From positions 62,001-126,000 of the forward strand of contig JAKIVD010000002.1 in the NCBI GenBank assembly GCA_021647205.1: a DNA stretch of 64,000 nt, read 5' to 3'. Shown here piece after piece: positions 16,508 to 25,959 of the stretch (the stretch's first letter is position 1; every line of letters begins with the position of its first letter). The stretch is from Bacteroidales bacterium. GTDB lineage: Bacteria > Bacteroidota > Bacteroidia > Bacteroidales > F082. Below the pieces are notes generated by a model. It worked only from the letters and a program-made list of their open reading frames with translations. It made no database searches and was not told where the DNA came from. Position numbers and translations under genes: made by a program.

Positions 16508-19378
16508 ATGGGTTACGACTTTAGTAAAATAGAAAAACACTGGCAAAAATACTGGGCCGAAAACAAAACCTTCAAGGTGGATATTGAACATGGTAAACCA
16601 AAGTTTTATGTGCTGGATATGTTTCCTTACCCATCGGGTGCCGGGCTGCATGTCGGCCACCCACTGGGATACATTGCATCGGATATTTACGCGCGCTACA
16701 AAAGGCACAAAGGTTTTAACGTATTGCATCCCATGGGTTTCGATGCTTATGGCCTGCCGGCTGAACAGTACGCCATCCAAACAGGAACTCATCCCGAAAT
16801 TACGACGGAGAAAAATATTAGTCGCTACCGCGAACAACTGGACAAAATCGGGTTTTCCTACGATTGGGACCGCGAAGTACGCACCAGCGACCCTGCGTAT
16901 TACAAATGGACCCAGTGGACATTTATCCAATTGTTTAATTCCTGGTACGACAAAAAATCCGACAAGGCAGAACCCATGGAGAAACTGATTGCCCTGTTCG
17001 AAAGCAACGGGAATTCAGAAATTGATGCAGCAGGCGATATGACAGACCTGTTTTCAGCTGAGGAATGGAATAGCTATAACGAAAAACAACAACAGGAAAT
17101 CCTCCTGCACTACCGGCTGGCGTACCTTTCAGATACTATGGTCAACTGGTGCCCGGCTTTGGGAACAGTTTTGGCAAATGATGAGGTAAAGGACGGCCTG
17201 TCTGAACGGGGAGGCCATCCAGTCGAAAAAAAGCTGATGCGGCAATGGTCTTTACGCATAACAGCATACGCCCAACGCCTGCTCGACGGATTGGAAAAAG
17301 TTGAATTCTCTGACTCCTTAAAGGAAATGCAAAGAAACTGGATTGGCAGAAGTGAGGGGGCGAGTTTGGTGTTTCGGTTGAAGACACCCCCCCAACCCTC
17401 CCCCCGGGGGAGGGAGCAGGACACTCACCAAAAACAAGGAGCAACCCCATCAATCCTCCCCCGGGGTGAGGATTTAGGTGGGGTAAAAGTCTTCACCACC
17501 CGTCCCGATACATTATTCGGTGCCACTTTTATGGTTCTTGCTCCCGAGCACGAATTGGTTGAACGGATTGTTACCCCGGAGAACAGAAAAAAAGTAATGG
17601 AATACGTGACCTGGACAAAAAACCGCTCGGAACGCGAGCGGATGACTGAAGTCAAAAAAGTAACAGGGGTATTTACGGGCGCCTATGCCATGAACCCTTT
17701 TACAGAAAAGGAAATTCCCATCTGGATTGCCGATTACGTACTTTCAGGTTACGGAACGGGTGCCATCATGGCCGTTCCGGGTCATGACAGCCGCGACTTT
17801 GCTTTTGCCCGACACTTTGGTCTTCCAATCATCCAGGTAGTCAGCCGCAAGGGAGAAACACCTTCAGCGCCATCAGGCTGGGAAACTTCCTACGATTCCA
17901 AAGAAGGCGTGATGATTAATTCGGGTTTCATTACCGGATTATCAGTCAAAGAAGCCATCCCTGCCACTATCCGAAAAATTGAAGAAATGGGCATTGGATA
18001 CGGAACCACAAATTACCGTTTGCGGGATGCCATTTTCAGTCGTCAACGTTACTGGGGTGAGCCTTTCCCCATTTATTACAAAGACGGCATACCCTATCCG
18101 CTGCCTGAAAATGAGCTCCCGCTCAGGCTCCCCAAAGTAGACAAATACCTGCCCACCGAAAGCGGTGACCCGCCACTGGCAAGAGCAAGAAACTGGGTTA
18201 CCAAAGAAGGCTATCCGCTGGAAATCAATACTATGCCGGGCTTTGCCGGCTCAAGCGGCTACTACCTCAGGTATATGGACCCACATAATTCTGAAGAGTA
18301 CTTTTCCAAAGAGGCCAACACATATTGGCGCAACGTTGACCTTTACCTGGGGGGTGACGAGCATGCCGCCGGACATTTGATTTACGCCCGGTTCTGGAAT
18401 AAGTTTTTATTCGACATCGGGCTGGCCTGTGAAGAAGAACCTTTTAAAAAACTGATTAACCAGGGAAAAATCCAGGGCAGATCGAGTTTTGTTTACCGGA
18501 TTCAGGGCACCAACAAGTTTGTTTCGTACAACCTTCGAAAGGAATACCAAACGCAGTTGTTGCATGCCGACATCAACATGGTGGATAATGATGTTCTGGA
18601 CGTGGAAGCCTTTAAAAACTGGATGCCGGAGTACCGGGATGCCGAGTTTATTCTGGAAGACGGGAAGTACATTTGTGGCCATGAAGTGGAGAAAATGTCC
18701 AAATCGAAACACAATGTACAAAACCCCGATGAACTGATTGAAAAATATGGCGCCGACACATTGAGGCTGTACGAAATGTTCCTGGGCCCGCTGGAGCAGG
18801 ACAAGCCCTGGGACACCAATGGCATTGAGGGTGTTTTTCGCTTCCTGAAAAAACTGTGGCGCTTGTATTTTAACGAAAATGACCTTTTGATTGTAACAGA
18901 TGAAAAACCAACCGGTGCTGAATTGAAGGTCCTGCACAAAACAACCAAAAAAATTCAATCCGATATCGAGCGCTTTTCGTTCAATACCGGTGTGAGTGCC
19001 TTCATGATTTGTGCCAACGAACTCACCGACCTCAAATGCCACAAAAGTGAAATACTCACACCTTTGGCTGTTTTACTGTCTCCTTATGCCCCGCATATCG
19101 CCGAAGAATTATGGAAAGTGTTGGGCAATTCACCGAGTATTAGTTCGGCACCTTTTCCGGATTACGACGAGAAATATCTGACAGAAAACACCTTTGATTA
19201 CCCGGTTTCCTTCAACGGTAAAATGCGTTTCAAACTGAGCCTCCCGGTCGATATGCCCAAAGACGAAATCGAAAAAGCGGCCATTGAAGCAGAGGCAGCC
19301 AAGAAATGGATTCAAGGGAAAAACGTTCGCAAAGTGATTGTAGTCCCCAAGAGGATTATTAACGTGGTAGTGGGCTAA
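16508..19378 (+). CDS. leuS: Leucyl-tRNA synthetase with an in-frame palindromic insertion
   Basis: A 956-residue class I synthetase charging tRNA-Leu. The HIGH-type motif reads HVGH in [16 protein letters not shown] (near residue 49), and KMSKSKHN near residue 735 completes the active site. The CP1 editing domain is present, with VFTTRPDT and [10 protein letters not shown] intact. At the entry of CP1, residues 293-325 (T-P-P-Q-P-S-P-R... to ...L-G-G) have no counterpart in the family and are encoded by a GC-rich palindromic sequence. The frame is maintained on both sides. The enzyme must be functional if it is the only leuS, so the insertion is probably tolerated on a surface loop. Confidence 0.96.
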   Translation: MGYDFSKIEKHWQKYWAENKTFKVDIEHGKPKFYVLDMFPYPSGAGLHVGHPLGYIASDIYARYKRHKGFNVLHPMGFDAYGLPAEQYAIQTGTHPEITTEKNISRYREQLDKIGFSYDWDREVRTSDPAYYKWTQWTFIQLFNSWYDKKSDKAEPMEKLIALFESNGNSEIDAAGDMTDLFSAEEWNSYNEKQQQEILLHYRLAYLSDTMVNWCPALGTVLANDEVKDGLSERGGHPVEKKLMRQWSLRITAYAQRLLDGLEKVEFSDSLKEMQRNWIGRSEGASLVFRLKTPPQPSPRGREQDTHQKQGATPSILPRGEDLGGVKVFTTRPDTLFGATFMVLAPEHELVERIVTPENRKKVMEYVTWTKNRSERERMTEVKKVTGVFTGAYAMNPFTEKEIPIWIADYVLSGYGTGAIMAVPGHDSRDFAFARHFGLPIIQVVSRKGETPSAPSGWETSYDSKEGVMINSGFITGLSVKEAIPATIRKIEEMGIGYGTTNYRLRDAIFSRQRYWGEPFPIYYKDGIPYPLPENELPLRLPKVDKYLPTESGDPPLARARNWVTKEGYPLEINTMPGFAGSSGYYLRYMDPHNSEEYFSKEANTYWRNVDLYLGGDEHAAGHLIYARFWNKFLFDIGLACEEEPFKKLINQGKIQGRSSFVYRIQGTNKFVSYNLRKEYQTQLLHADINMVDNDVLDVEAFKNWMPEYRDAEFILEDGKYICGHEVEKMSKSKHNVQNPDELIEKYGADTLRLYEMFLGPLEQDKPWDTNGIEGVFRFLKKLWRLYFNENDLLIVTDEKPTGAELKVLHKTTKKIQSDIERFSFNTGVSAFMICANELTDLKCHKSEILTPLAVLLSPYAPHIAEELWKVLGNSPSISSAPFPDYDEKYLTENTFDYPVSFNGKMRFKLSLPVDMPKDEIEKAAIEAEAAKKWIQGKNVRKVIVVPKRIINVVVG
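17384..17482. repeat. Palindromic element inserted in frame in leuS
   Basis: 99 bp made of two halves, each a palindrome: around CCCTCCCCCCGGGGGAGGG in the left half and CCTCCCCCGGGGTGAGG in the right. The two halves are also roughly reverse complements of each other (ACCCCCCCAACCC against GGATTTAGGTGGGGT). It adds exactly 33 codons without a stop in the leuS frame. Confidence 0.8.
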
Positions 19379-19557
19379 GTAAACCCCGGCTGTCACCCCG
19401 TTTAAGAAACGACTGCCTCCCCAAAGCAACCCTGATATTTTGGGGAAAACTTTCCGCCATTACGGATTACAACAAGAAATCACCCGTGGAAAAGGGGGGC
19501 TCCCACAGGATTTCCCTTTGTGGTCAAAATAACAAAACACTTTCCCACTTTAGGCAC

Positions 19558-19565
19558 TATCTTTG
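19558..19565 (+). promoter_or_regulatory. -7 promoter box for the alpha-2-macroglobulin gene
   Basis: TATCTTTG, 35 nt upstream of ATG 19601. Confidence 0.6.
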
Positions 19566-19600
19566 CAACCTCCTAAAAAAACCCTTCAAATAATTGCAAC

Positions 19601-22600
19601 ATGAAAAAACTCCTGTTCACAACGCTGTTCCTCGTTCTTTTTGTTTTTGTAAGTGGATTTCTCGTCAAACCGACCACCGGGGATTATGACAAAAACTGGA
19701 AAGAGGTCGAAAAAAATGTTCGTGAAGGCCTGCCAAAATCAGCTCTTATTATTGTAGATGAGGTTTATCGGAAAGCAAAATCCGAAGGCAACCGGCCACA
19801 GCAAATCAAAGCCCTGATTTACCGGGTGAGCCTGCAAAGTCAGTTTAAGGAAGAACACCTGGTCAATGCCATTCAGCAGTTTGAACAGGAACTGCCCAAT
19901 GCCGACACTCCGGAAAAACAAATCCTGCAATCCTTGCTGGCAGAGTTGTACCAGGGCTTTTACCAGCAAAACCGATGGGTTATCAACGACAGGAGTTCCC
20001 TTGAAGGTTATGACGACAATGACATCCGTACCTGGGATGCGGTAAAACTGAACAGAAAAATCAAAAGTTATTACCTGCAGTCGCTGGCAGACGAACCCGT
20101 CCTGAAGACCATCCCACTTAACAGCTTTACAGCAATCTTGCAACAGACAGACAGTTCCGGTTTCAACCTCTGGCCGAGTCTATACGATTTGCTGGCCAAC
20201 CGTGCACTGGGTTATTTTTCGGGGGAAGATGTGGGGTTGACCGACCTGGCCGGCAGTTCTTCATCCCCCAGCAAAATGCTTCCGCTTGATCAGTTTCTGA
20301 AAGAAAAAACCAATAAAACCGACAGATCAAATTATGCCGTAGCCCTGAATCTTTACCGCCACCTGCTTGGCTTTCACCTGGAAAAAGGCCAGACCGCAGC
20401 CCTGGTGGATTTGGAGTTAAAACGCCTGGCATTTGTTTACAATCATGCCATGGAACAGGCAGCTCAAACGGCACATTACATTGATATCCTTGAAGCTTTC
20501 AGGGAGCAAAACAAAAACCATCCGTCCTTTGTGAAAATAACCGTCGAACTGGCACAATTACGTCTCGACCAATCAAGAAAATACGCACCCCTGGTCGGCG
20601 ATGACTACCGTTGGGAAAAGAACGAAGCAGCGCAAATCTGTGAAGAGGCAGTGGAAGCCTACCCCGATGAAAGCAGCACGGATGCCTGCAGGGCTTTGCT
20701 CGAAGAAATAAGACAAAAGAAACACCGTTTTCAAACCACTGCGGTAGCACTGCCCGGCCAACCGTTTTTGGCTTTGCTAAACTTTAAAAATACAAGCCGG
20801 CTATATTTCCGGATTGTAAAAATTGATCCCGAAAAAGACAGGAAACGCCGCGAGAAGGAAAGTGAAAAAACAGTGATGTCTGCTTACCTGCAACAGGAAG
20901 CCGTTGCCAATTGGCACCTCGATTTACCTGATACGAGGGATCACCAGCAGCACAGTACGGAAATGCGTATGCCTGCACTGGAAAAGGGTTTTTACGTCAT
21001 CTTTGCATCTGACGATTCTTCTTTTTCCAAAATCAGCAACCTCAATTACCAACCACTTTGGGTGAGCCGCCTGAGTTATATCATAAAACCAAATGAGTTG
21101 AATGGCACCAATGATTTGTTCGTCCTCGATCGCGAAAGCGGGAATAAGGTTGGTGGAGTTAAAATTACGGTACTTCAAAAAGTATATGAGAGCCGGTTTC
21201 GCGAGTACCGTACAAAAACGGTCGGAAAGCTTGTTACCGATGAAAACGGTTTCGTAAATTTCGAAAGTTTCGGCGGCAAAAACTACGGCTCCTACCTGCT
21301 GGCACTTGAAAAAGACGGCGACCAATTGTATGCTGACAATTATTTGAATTTTTACCGCAGGGCGGAAAACACCAAAGCCCGTTTGCACACCTATTTTTTC
21401 ACCGACCGTGCCATTTACAGGCCGGGACAAACGGTTTATTTTAAGGGCATCCTGGTGGAAATCACCGGGAGGAAAACCAAAATCAAAACCGGAGCGGCTG
21501 TTGACGTTCAGTTTTTAAATGCAAGCCGAAAGAAGGTAAGCAGCGGCAGTTTTGTGAGCAACGAATTTGGCTCTTTCCACGGTTCTTTTGTCATCCCCAC
21601 CGGTGGGCTAAACGGGCAAATGAGCATCAAAACCAAAAGCGGTTCCGTTAGTTTCCAGGTGGAAGAGTACAAGCGGCCAACTTTCAAGGTGCTTTTTGAC
21701 ACCCTTGAAGGACAGTACAAACTTGACGAACGAATCACCGTAAAAGGACGGGCCGAAGATTTTGCCGGCAGCATGCTTTCATCGGCAAGCGTTAAATACA
21801 GGGTAACGCGGCAGGCCGGTTTTCCGCAACCCTGGTTCTACTACCGTGAATTCGATTTGCCGTGGCCTGTTTTTCAAACCGAAACCGAAATTGCCCACGG
21901 TACAGTTCAAACTCTTTCCGACGGAACATTTGAAGTACCTTTCGAGGCCGTGCCCGACCTGCGTGTGCCCGCCCGGCTTTCCCCGATATTCCACTACCGG
22001 ATTTATGCCGATGTAACCGACATTACCGGCGAAGTACAGTCGGCTGAAACAAGCATTCAGATTGGCGCAGCTTCAATAAACCTGGCAATTTCTGCCGCTG
22101 AAACCATCGACAGTGAAAATCCGCTGCCGATAAGCCTCCGTGCAAATAATTTATCCGGGGCTCCCATTGATGTTTTGGCAAAGGTGATGGTTTTCAAACT
22201 AAGCCCGCCGGAACGCCTGTTGAACAAACGCCTGTGGAAACAAGCGGATTTGCACATCATCCCGGAAACGGAATTCAAAAAAGATTTTCCCCATGCCGTT
22301 TACACCAACGAAGACAACAAAATAAACTGGAAGAAAACAGCCGTTGCTTCCAGAACTGTTCCCGTCAAAGGAAAAACCAGGCTGTTTGGTTACGAAATTC
22401 GCCATTGGAAACCGGGTGAATATCTAATGGAAGCACTGGCCGTTGACCAACGGGGCGATACTGTCAAAGCCCTTCAGTTTTTTACTTTGTACTCTGGCAG
22501 GGGCAAAAAAATGCCGGGCAAGAAAATCTACTGGTCAACACTGTCCACTGAACTTGCCGAACCTGGTGAAACGCTGAAACTGGTGGTGGGTTCGGCAGCC

Positions 22601-25600
22601 AAAAAAACAAAATTGCTGTTCGAAATCACCAATGGGAAACAAATGGTGGAAAGACGATGGATTACACTGAACAAAGGCCAGAAAGTCATCGAAATTCCGG
22701 TGAAAGAAAACTTTCGGGGGAATTTCTCCATCAAGCTGGGCATGGTACGCTTTAACCGGTTTTATTCAGATGGCTTTACCGTTGAAGTGCCCTTCAGCAA
22801 CAAAAAACTGACGGTCACACTTCAAACCCGTCGCGACTTTTTAACACCCGGAAAAAAAGAAGAATGGCAGGTGAAAATATCCGGTCCACAGGGGGATGCC
22901 GCTGCCGCCGAATTGCTGGCCGGCATGTACGATGCTTCACTTGACCAATTCCGTTCCAATGCCTGGAAACTAAATTTGCACCATCCCAAAGCGCAGGCAC
23001 AGTCATGGAAGGGCGGTCAGTTTCAGGCGGTAAGCAACCGCAGCCTGTACAGTGTTTTACCCGGACAGTTTAAAGCGGAATACCAGCAATATCCGGCCAT
23101 CAACTGGTTTGGCTATTACTTTTTTTACCGGGGTGGCCGACAGATGAATATTGACATGAGCGGAATGGCAGCGTCAAAATCAGAAAGTGTGGAAGTGGTT
23201 GGGGAAAGTGACAATCAGGAAATAGCTGAAGAAACAATCCCTGCGGATAAAGGAATTACACCACCTTCCCCTCATCCGGAAAAAAAGGAGACCCCACCGC
23301 CCCTGCGTACCAACTTCAACGAAACGGCTTTCTTTTACCCGGAACTCAGGACAGACAGCAGCGGAAATATCCTGTTCAGCTTTATCACTCCCGATGCCCT
23401 TACCGAATGGAAACTGATGATGCTGGCCACGTCCAAAGACTTGAAAACGGGAACGCTGGTGAGGAAAATAAAAGCCCGAAAGGAATTGATGGTCCTGCCC
23501 AATGTGCCCCGTTTCGTGCGGCAAGGCGACCGCCTGGTTTTTACGGCCAAGGTGGTTAACTTCACAGACAAGGAAATGGAGGTCAATACCCGCATCGAAT
23601 TCCTGGATGCCGTCAGCATGAAAACGGTCAGTATTTTTGCGGAAGGACAACAGAAATCAACAAAGCTGCGCATCCCTGCCAGGCAAAATGCACAAGTGAG
23701 TTGGGAAATTGAAATCCCCGACAACCTCAGCATGCTGGCCTATCGCATTAAAGCTTCTTCCGAAACTTTCAGTGATGGCGAAGAACGCATGTTCCCCGTG
23801 CTGACCAACCGCATGCTGGTTACCGAAAGCCTGCCGATGCCAATTAATGGAAAGGAAACCAGGACTTTTCGTTTCGACAAACTGCTCAATTCCGACAAAA
23901 TTGCTGCCATCAGTACGCGCAAAGATTTTCGCTTTACTGTTGAATTTACTTCCAACCCCGCCTGGTATGCTGTACAGGCACTGCCATTCCTGAGCGGGGA
24001 AAACAGGGAAAGTACCGCTGCCCTTTTTAACCGCTATTTTGCCAACAGTTTGTCGGCTTTTGTAGCCAACAGCAATCCCAAAATTCAAAGGGTTTTTGAA
24101 AGCTGGAAGCAGTTGACACCCGATGCCTTTTTGTCGAAACTGCAACAAAATGAAGAACTGAAAAACACTGTCCTCAATGCCACTCCCTGGGTGCTGGAAG
24201 CGGAAGACGAAACCGAACAAAAACGACGGATTGGGATTTTGTTCGACCTGAACCGGCTGGCCGGCGAGCAGCAAACCACCATGGAAAGGTTGCTGGAAAC
24301 ACAACTTTCTTCGGGGGCATGGCCCTGGTTCAAAGGTATGCAGGACGACCGTTACACCACGCAGAAAATTGTGCTTGGTTTTGCCAAACTCAATGACAAA
24401 GGAGTGATAGATTTCACTGCCGACAATCAGCAGCAGCAAATGCTGCGGAGGGCTGTCCGTTACCTCGACGAGAAGGTCAGGGAAGATTACGAAAAACTTA
24501 AAAAGAACAAACCGGACGGAATGGACAAAAACCATCTCGGCAGTACGGCCATCCAGTACCTTTATGCACGTTCACTGCTCATCGAAACTTTTCCCGTTCC
24601 GGCTAAAACACAGGAAGCCTTCGATTACTACACCGGACAGGCCAAAAAATACTGGTTGAAACAAGACAAATTGCTGCAAGGAATGATTGCCCTTGCAATG
24701 AACCGCTTATCATACCGCAACCAGGCGGAAGCCATTGTCCGCTCGCTGAAAGAACGCTCGCTGCAAAACGAAGAGGCGGGCATGTACTGGCGGCAGCAAA
24801 ACGGCTGGAACTGGTTCCAGGCACCGGTGGAAACCCAGGCGCTGATGATTGAAGTTTTTGCCGAAATCGGCAAGCATCCCAAAGATGTGGAGCAGATGAA
24901 AATCTGGCTGCTGAAACAAAAGCAAACCCAAAAATGGAAAACTTCTTCCGCCACAGCAGAGGCCGTTTTTGCCCTGCTGATGTACGGCGACAACCTGCTC
25001 GACAATAACGAATTGGTGAAAGTAAGAGTTGGTTCCAAAACCATCGAAACGGAAAACCCGGACCTCGGTGTTGAAGCCGGCACCGGCTATTTCAAAACAT
25101 CATGGCAGGGTGCGGCAATTGAACCCGGAATGGGAAAAATTGAAGTGAGCAACCCCAACAATTCCATCGCCTGGGGAGCCGCTTACTGGCAATATTTTGA
25201 AGACCTCGACAGGATTACCGCCCACGATTCGCCCTTGTCGCTGGAGAAAAAACTGTTTGTGGAAGAACTGACGGATGCCGGCCCGGTCATTAAACCGTTG
25301 CAAGACGGGCAGCATCTAAAAACCGGCGACAAAGTGATTGTCAGGCTGATTATCCGCACCGACAGAAATATGGAATTTGTCCACCTGAAAGACATGCGTG
25401 CCACGGCATTTGAGCCTTTGAAAACCATTTCGGGCTACAGCTACAAAGGGGGTCTGGGATTTTACAAAAACATTACCGATGTGTCCACCGATTTTTTCAT
25501 GCGCTACCTGCATAAAGGGACTTATGTTTTGGAATATCCGCTGCACGTTACCCAGAGCGGGACTTTCAGCAACGGCATTGCCACCATCCAAAGCATGTAC

Positions 25601-25654
25601 GCACCGGAGTTTGGGGCACATTCGTCGGGAATTAAGATAGAAGTGAATGAATAA
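19601..25654 (+). CDS. Alpha-2-macroglobulin family protein without a thioester motif
   Basis: A 2017-residue secreted protein with an N-terminal signal or anchor (LLFTTLFLVLFVFVSGF). The first 350 residues look helical and TPR-like. Macroglobulin-type beta domains follow, including YFFTDRAIYRPGQTVYFKGIL, the classic MG2 motif. An A2M domain with TEWKLMMLATSKDLKTG lies near residue 1270, and a helical thioester-type domain spans about 1450-1800. In thioester-bearing relatives this last domain opens with a CxEQ motif; here the equivalent place reads SGENRESTAALFNRYFANS and has no cysteine. It should therefore not trap proteases covalently. Bacterial relatives are thought to guard the periplasm or surface. 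It stands alone, convergent with an LRR gene. Confidence 0.9.
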   Translation: MKKLLFTTLFLVLFVFVSGFLVKPTTGDYDKNWKEVEKNVREGLPKSALIIVDEVYRKAKSEGNRPQQIKALIYRVSLQSQFKEEHLVNAIQQFEQELPNADTPEKQILQSLLAELYQGFYQQNRWVINDRSSLEGYDDNDIRTWDAVKLNRKIKSYYLQSLADEPVLKTIPLNSFTAILQQTDSSGFNLWPSLYDLLANRALGYFSGEDVGLTDLAGSSSSPSKMLPLDQFLKEKTNKTDRSNYAVALNLYRHLLGFHLEKGQTAALVDLELKRLAFVYNHAMEQAAQTAHYIDILEAFREQNKNHPSFVKITVELAQLRLDQSRKYAPLVGDDYRWEKNEAAQICEEAVEAYPDESSTDACRALLEEIRQKKHRFQTTAVALPGQPFLALLNFKNTSRLYFRIVKIDPEKDRKRREKESEKTVMSAYLQQEAVANWHLDLPDTRDHQQHSTEMRMPALEKGFYVIFASDDSSFSKISNLNYQPLWVSRLSYIIKPNELNGTNDLFVLDRESGNKVGGVKITVLQKVYESRFREYRTKTVGKLVTDENGFVNFESFGGKNYGSYLLALEKDGDQLYADNYLNFYRRAENTKARLHTYFFTDRAIYRPGQTVYFKGILVEITGRKTKIKTGAAVDVQFLNASRKKVSSGSFVSNEFGSFHGSFVIPTGGLNGQMSIKTKSGSVSFQVEEYKRPTFKVLFDTLEGQYKLDERITVKGRAEDFAGSMLSSASVKYRVTRQAGFPQPWFYYREFDLPWPVFQTETEIAHGTVQTLSDGTFEVPFEAVPDLRVPARLSPIFHYRIYADVTDITGEVQSAETSIQIGAASINLAISAAETIDSENPLPISLRANNLSGAPIDVLAKVMVFKLSPPERLLNKRLWKQADLHIIPETEFKKDFPHAVYTNEDNKINWKKTAVASRTVPVKGKTRLFGYEIRHWKPGEYLMEALAVDQRGDTVKALQFFTLYSGRGKKMPGKKIYWSTLSTELAEPGETLKLVVGSAAKKTKLLFEITNGKQMVERRWITLNKGQKVIEIPVKENFRGNFSIKLGMVRFNRFYSDGFTVEVPFSNKKLTVTLQTRRDFLTPGKKEEWQVKISGPQGDAAAAELLAGMYDASLDQFRSNAWKLNLHHPKAQAQSWKGGQFQAVSNRSLYSVLPGQFKAEYQQYPAINWFGYYFFYRGGRQMNIDMSGMAASKSESVEVVGESDNQEIAEETIPADKGITPPSPHPEKKETPPPLRTNFNETAFFYPELRTDSSGNILFSFITPDALTEWKLMMLATSKDLKTGTLVRKIKARKELMVLPNVPRFVRQGDRLVFTAKVVNFTDKEMEVNTRIEFLDAVSMKTVSIFAEGQQKSTKLRIPARQNAQVSWEIEIPDNLSMLAYRIKASSETFSDGEERMFPVLTNRMLVTESLPMPINGKETRTFRFDKLLNSDKIAAISTRKDFRFTVEFTSNPAWYAVQALPFLSGENRESTAALFNRYFANSLSAFVANSNPKIQRVFESWKQLTPDAFLSKLQQNEELKNTVLNATPWVLEAEDETEQKRRIGILFDLNRLAGEQQTTMERLLETQLSSGAWPWFKGMQDDRYTTQKIVLGFAKLNDKGVIDFTADNQQQQMLRRAVRYLDEKVREDYEKLKKNKPDGMDKNHLGSTAIQYLYARSLLIETFPVPAKTQEAFDYYTGQAKKYWLKQDKLLQGMIALAMNRLSYRNQAEAIVRSLKERSLQNEEAGMYWRQQNGWNWFQAPVETQALMIEVFAEIGKHPKDVEQMKIWLLKQKQTQKWKTSSATAEAVFALLMYGDNLLDNNELVKVRVGSKTIETENPDLGVEAGTGYFKTSWQGAAIEPGMGKIEVSNPNNSIAWGAAYWQYFEDLDRITAHDSPLSLEKKLFVEELTDAGPVIKPLQDGQHLKTGDKVIVRLIIRTDRNMEFVHLKDMRATAFEPLKTISGYSYKGGLGFYKNITDVSTDFFMRYLHKGTYVLEYPLHVTQSGTFSNGIATIQSMYAPEFGAHSSGIKIEVNE

Positions 25655-25765
25655 AACTGCGGCTGTTAAACTGTTCGGAATTTGCTCCAAAGGAGCGCCT
25701 TTAGCGCAATTCCGGACCAAAGGGCGTCGGAGTATTATCCCGGTTGTAAGATTGAAAATCTTAAT

Positions 25766-25802
25766 TTCCGCTCATCCAGATTTGTAATCTGGATGAGCGG
25801 AA
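25766..25802. repeat. Perfect hairpin with TTTGTAA loop
   Basis: A 17-bp perfect stem, TTCCGCTCATCCAGATT and its complement, closes on the loop TGT. The loop with its flanks reads TTTGTAA, shared with hairpins at 33072 and 42507 and, on the other strand, 42581. Confidence 0.85.
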
Positions 25803-25807
25803 GAAAA

Positions 25808-25869
25808 AACCCGGCGGGTGGGCCTGTCCGCCGAAACAAAGTGGAGGCAGGGCTTGCACCCGCCGGGTT
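25808..25869. repeat. GC-rich inverted repeat
   Basis: AACCCGGCGGGTG (25808-25820) is perfectly complementary to CACCCGCCGGGTT (25857-25869), with a partly self-complementary 36-nt interior. Confidence 0.8.
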
Positions 25870-25884
25870 GAAAAGTGTTTTTTC

Positions 25885-25930
25885 AACCTGCAAGGTCTCC
25901 ACGCACAGGCCGGCACCGACCTGACAGGTT
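25885..25930. repeat. Inverted repeat AACCTG..AGGTC / GACCT..CAGGTT
   Basis: AACCTGCAAGGTC pairs with GACCTGACAGGTT across 20 nt, with two mismatches in the middle of each 13-nt arm. Confidence 0.65.
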
Positions 25931-25959
25931 AGTTTTCATTTTTCATTCGTGGCTTTCCC

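Larger units (their letters stand above)
25655..25959. other. Convergent gap made of three hairpin elements
   Basis: 305 bp between the macroglobulin gene and the LRR gene. No gene is supported. It holds the hairpins at 25766-25802, 25808-25869 and 25885-25930, plus a small AAGATT/AATCTT pair near 25748-25762. Confidence 0.7.

Noticed and set aside
19739-25720. Many minus-strand frames opposite the macroglobulin gene
   Set aside because: All are antisense shadows of a single uninterrupted 2017-codon gene with recognisable domains.
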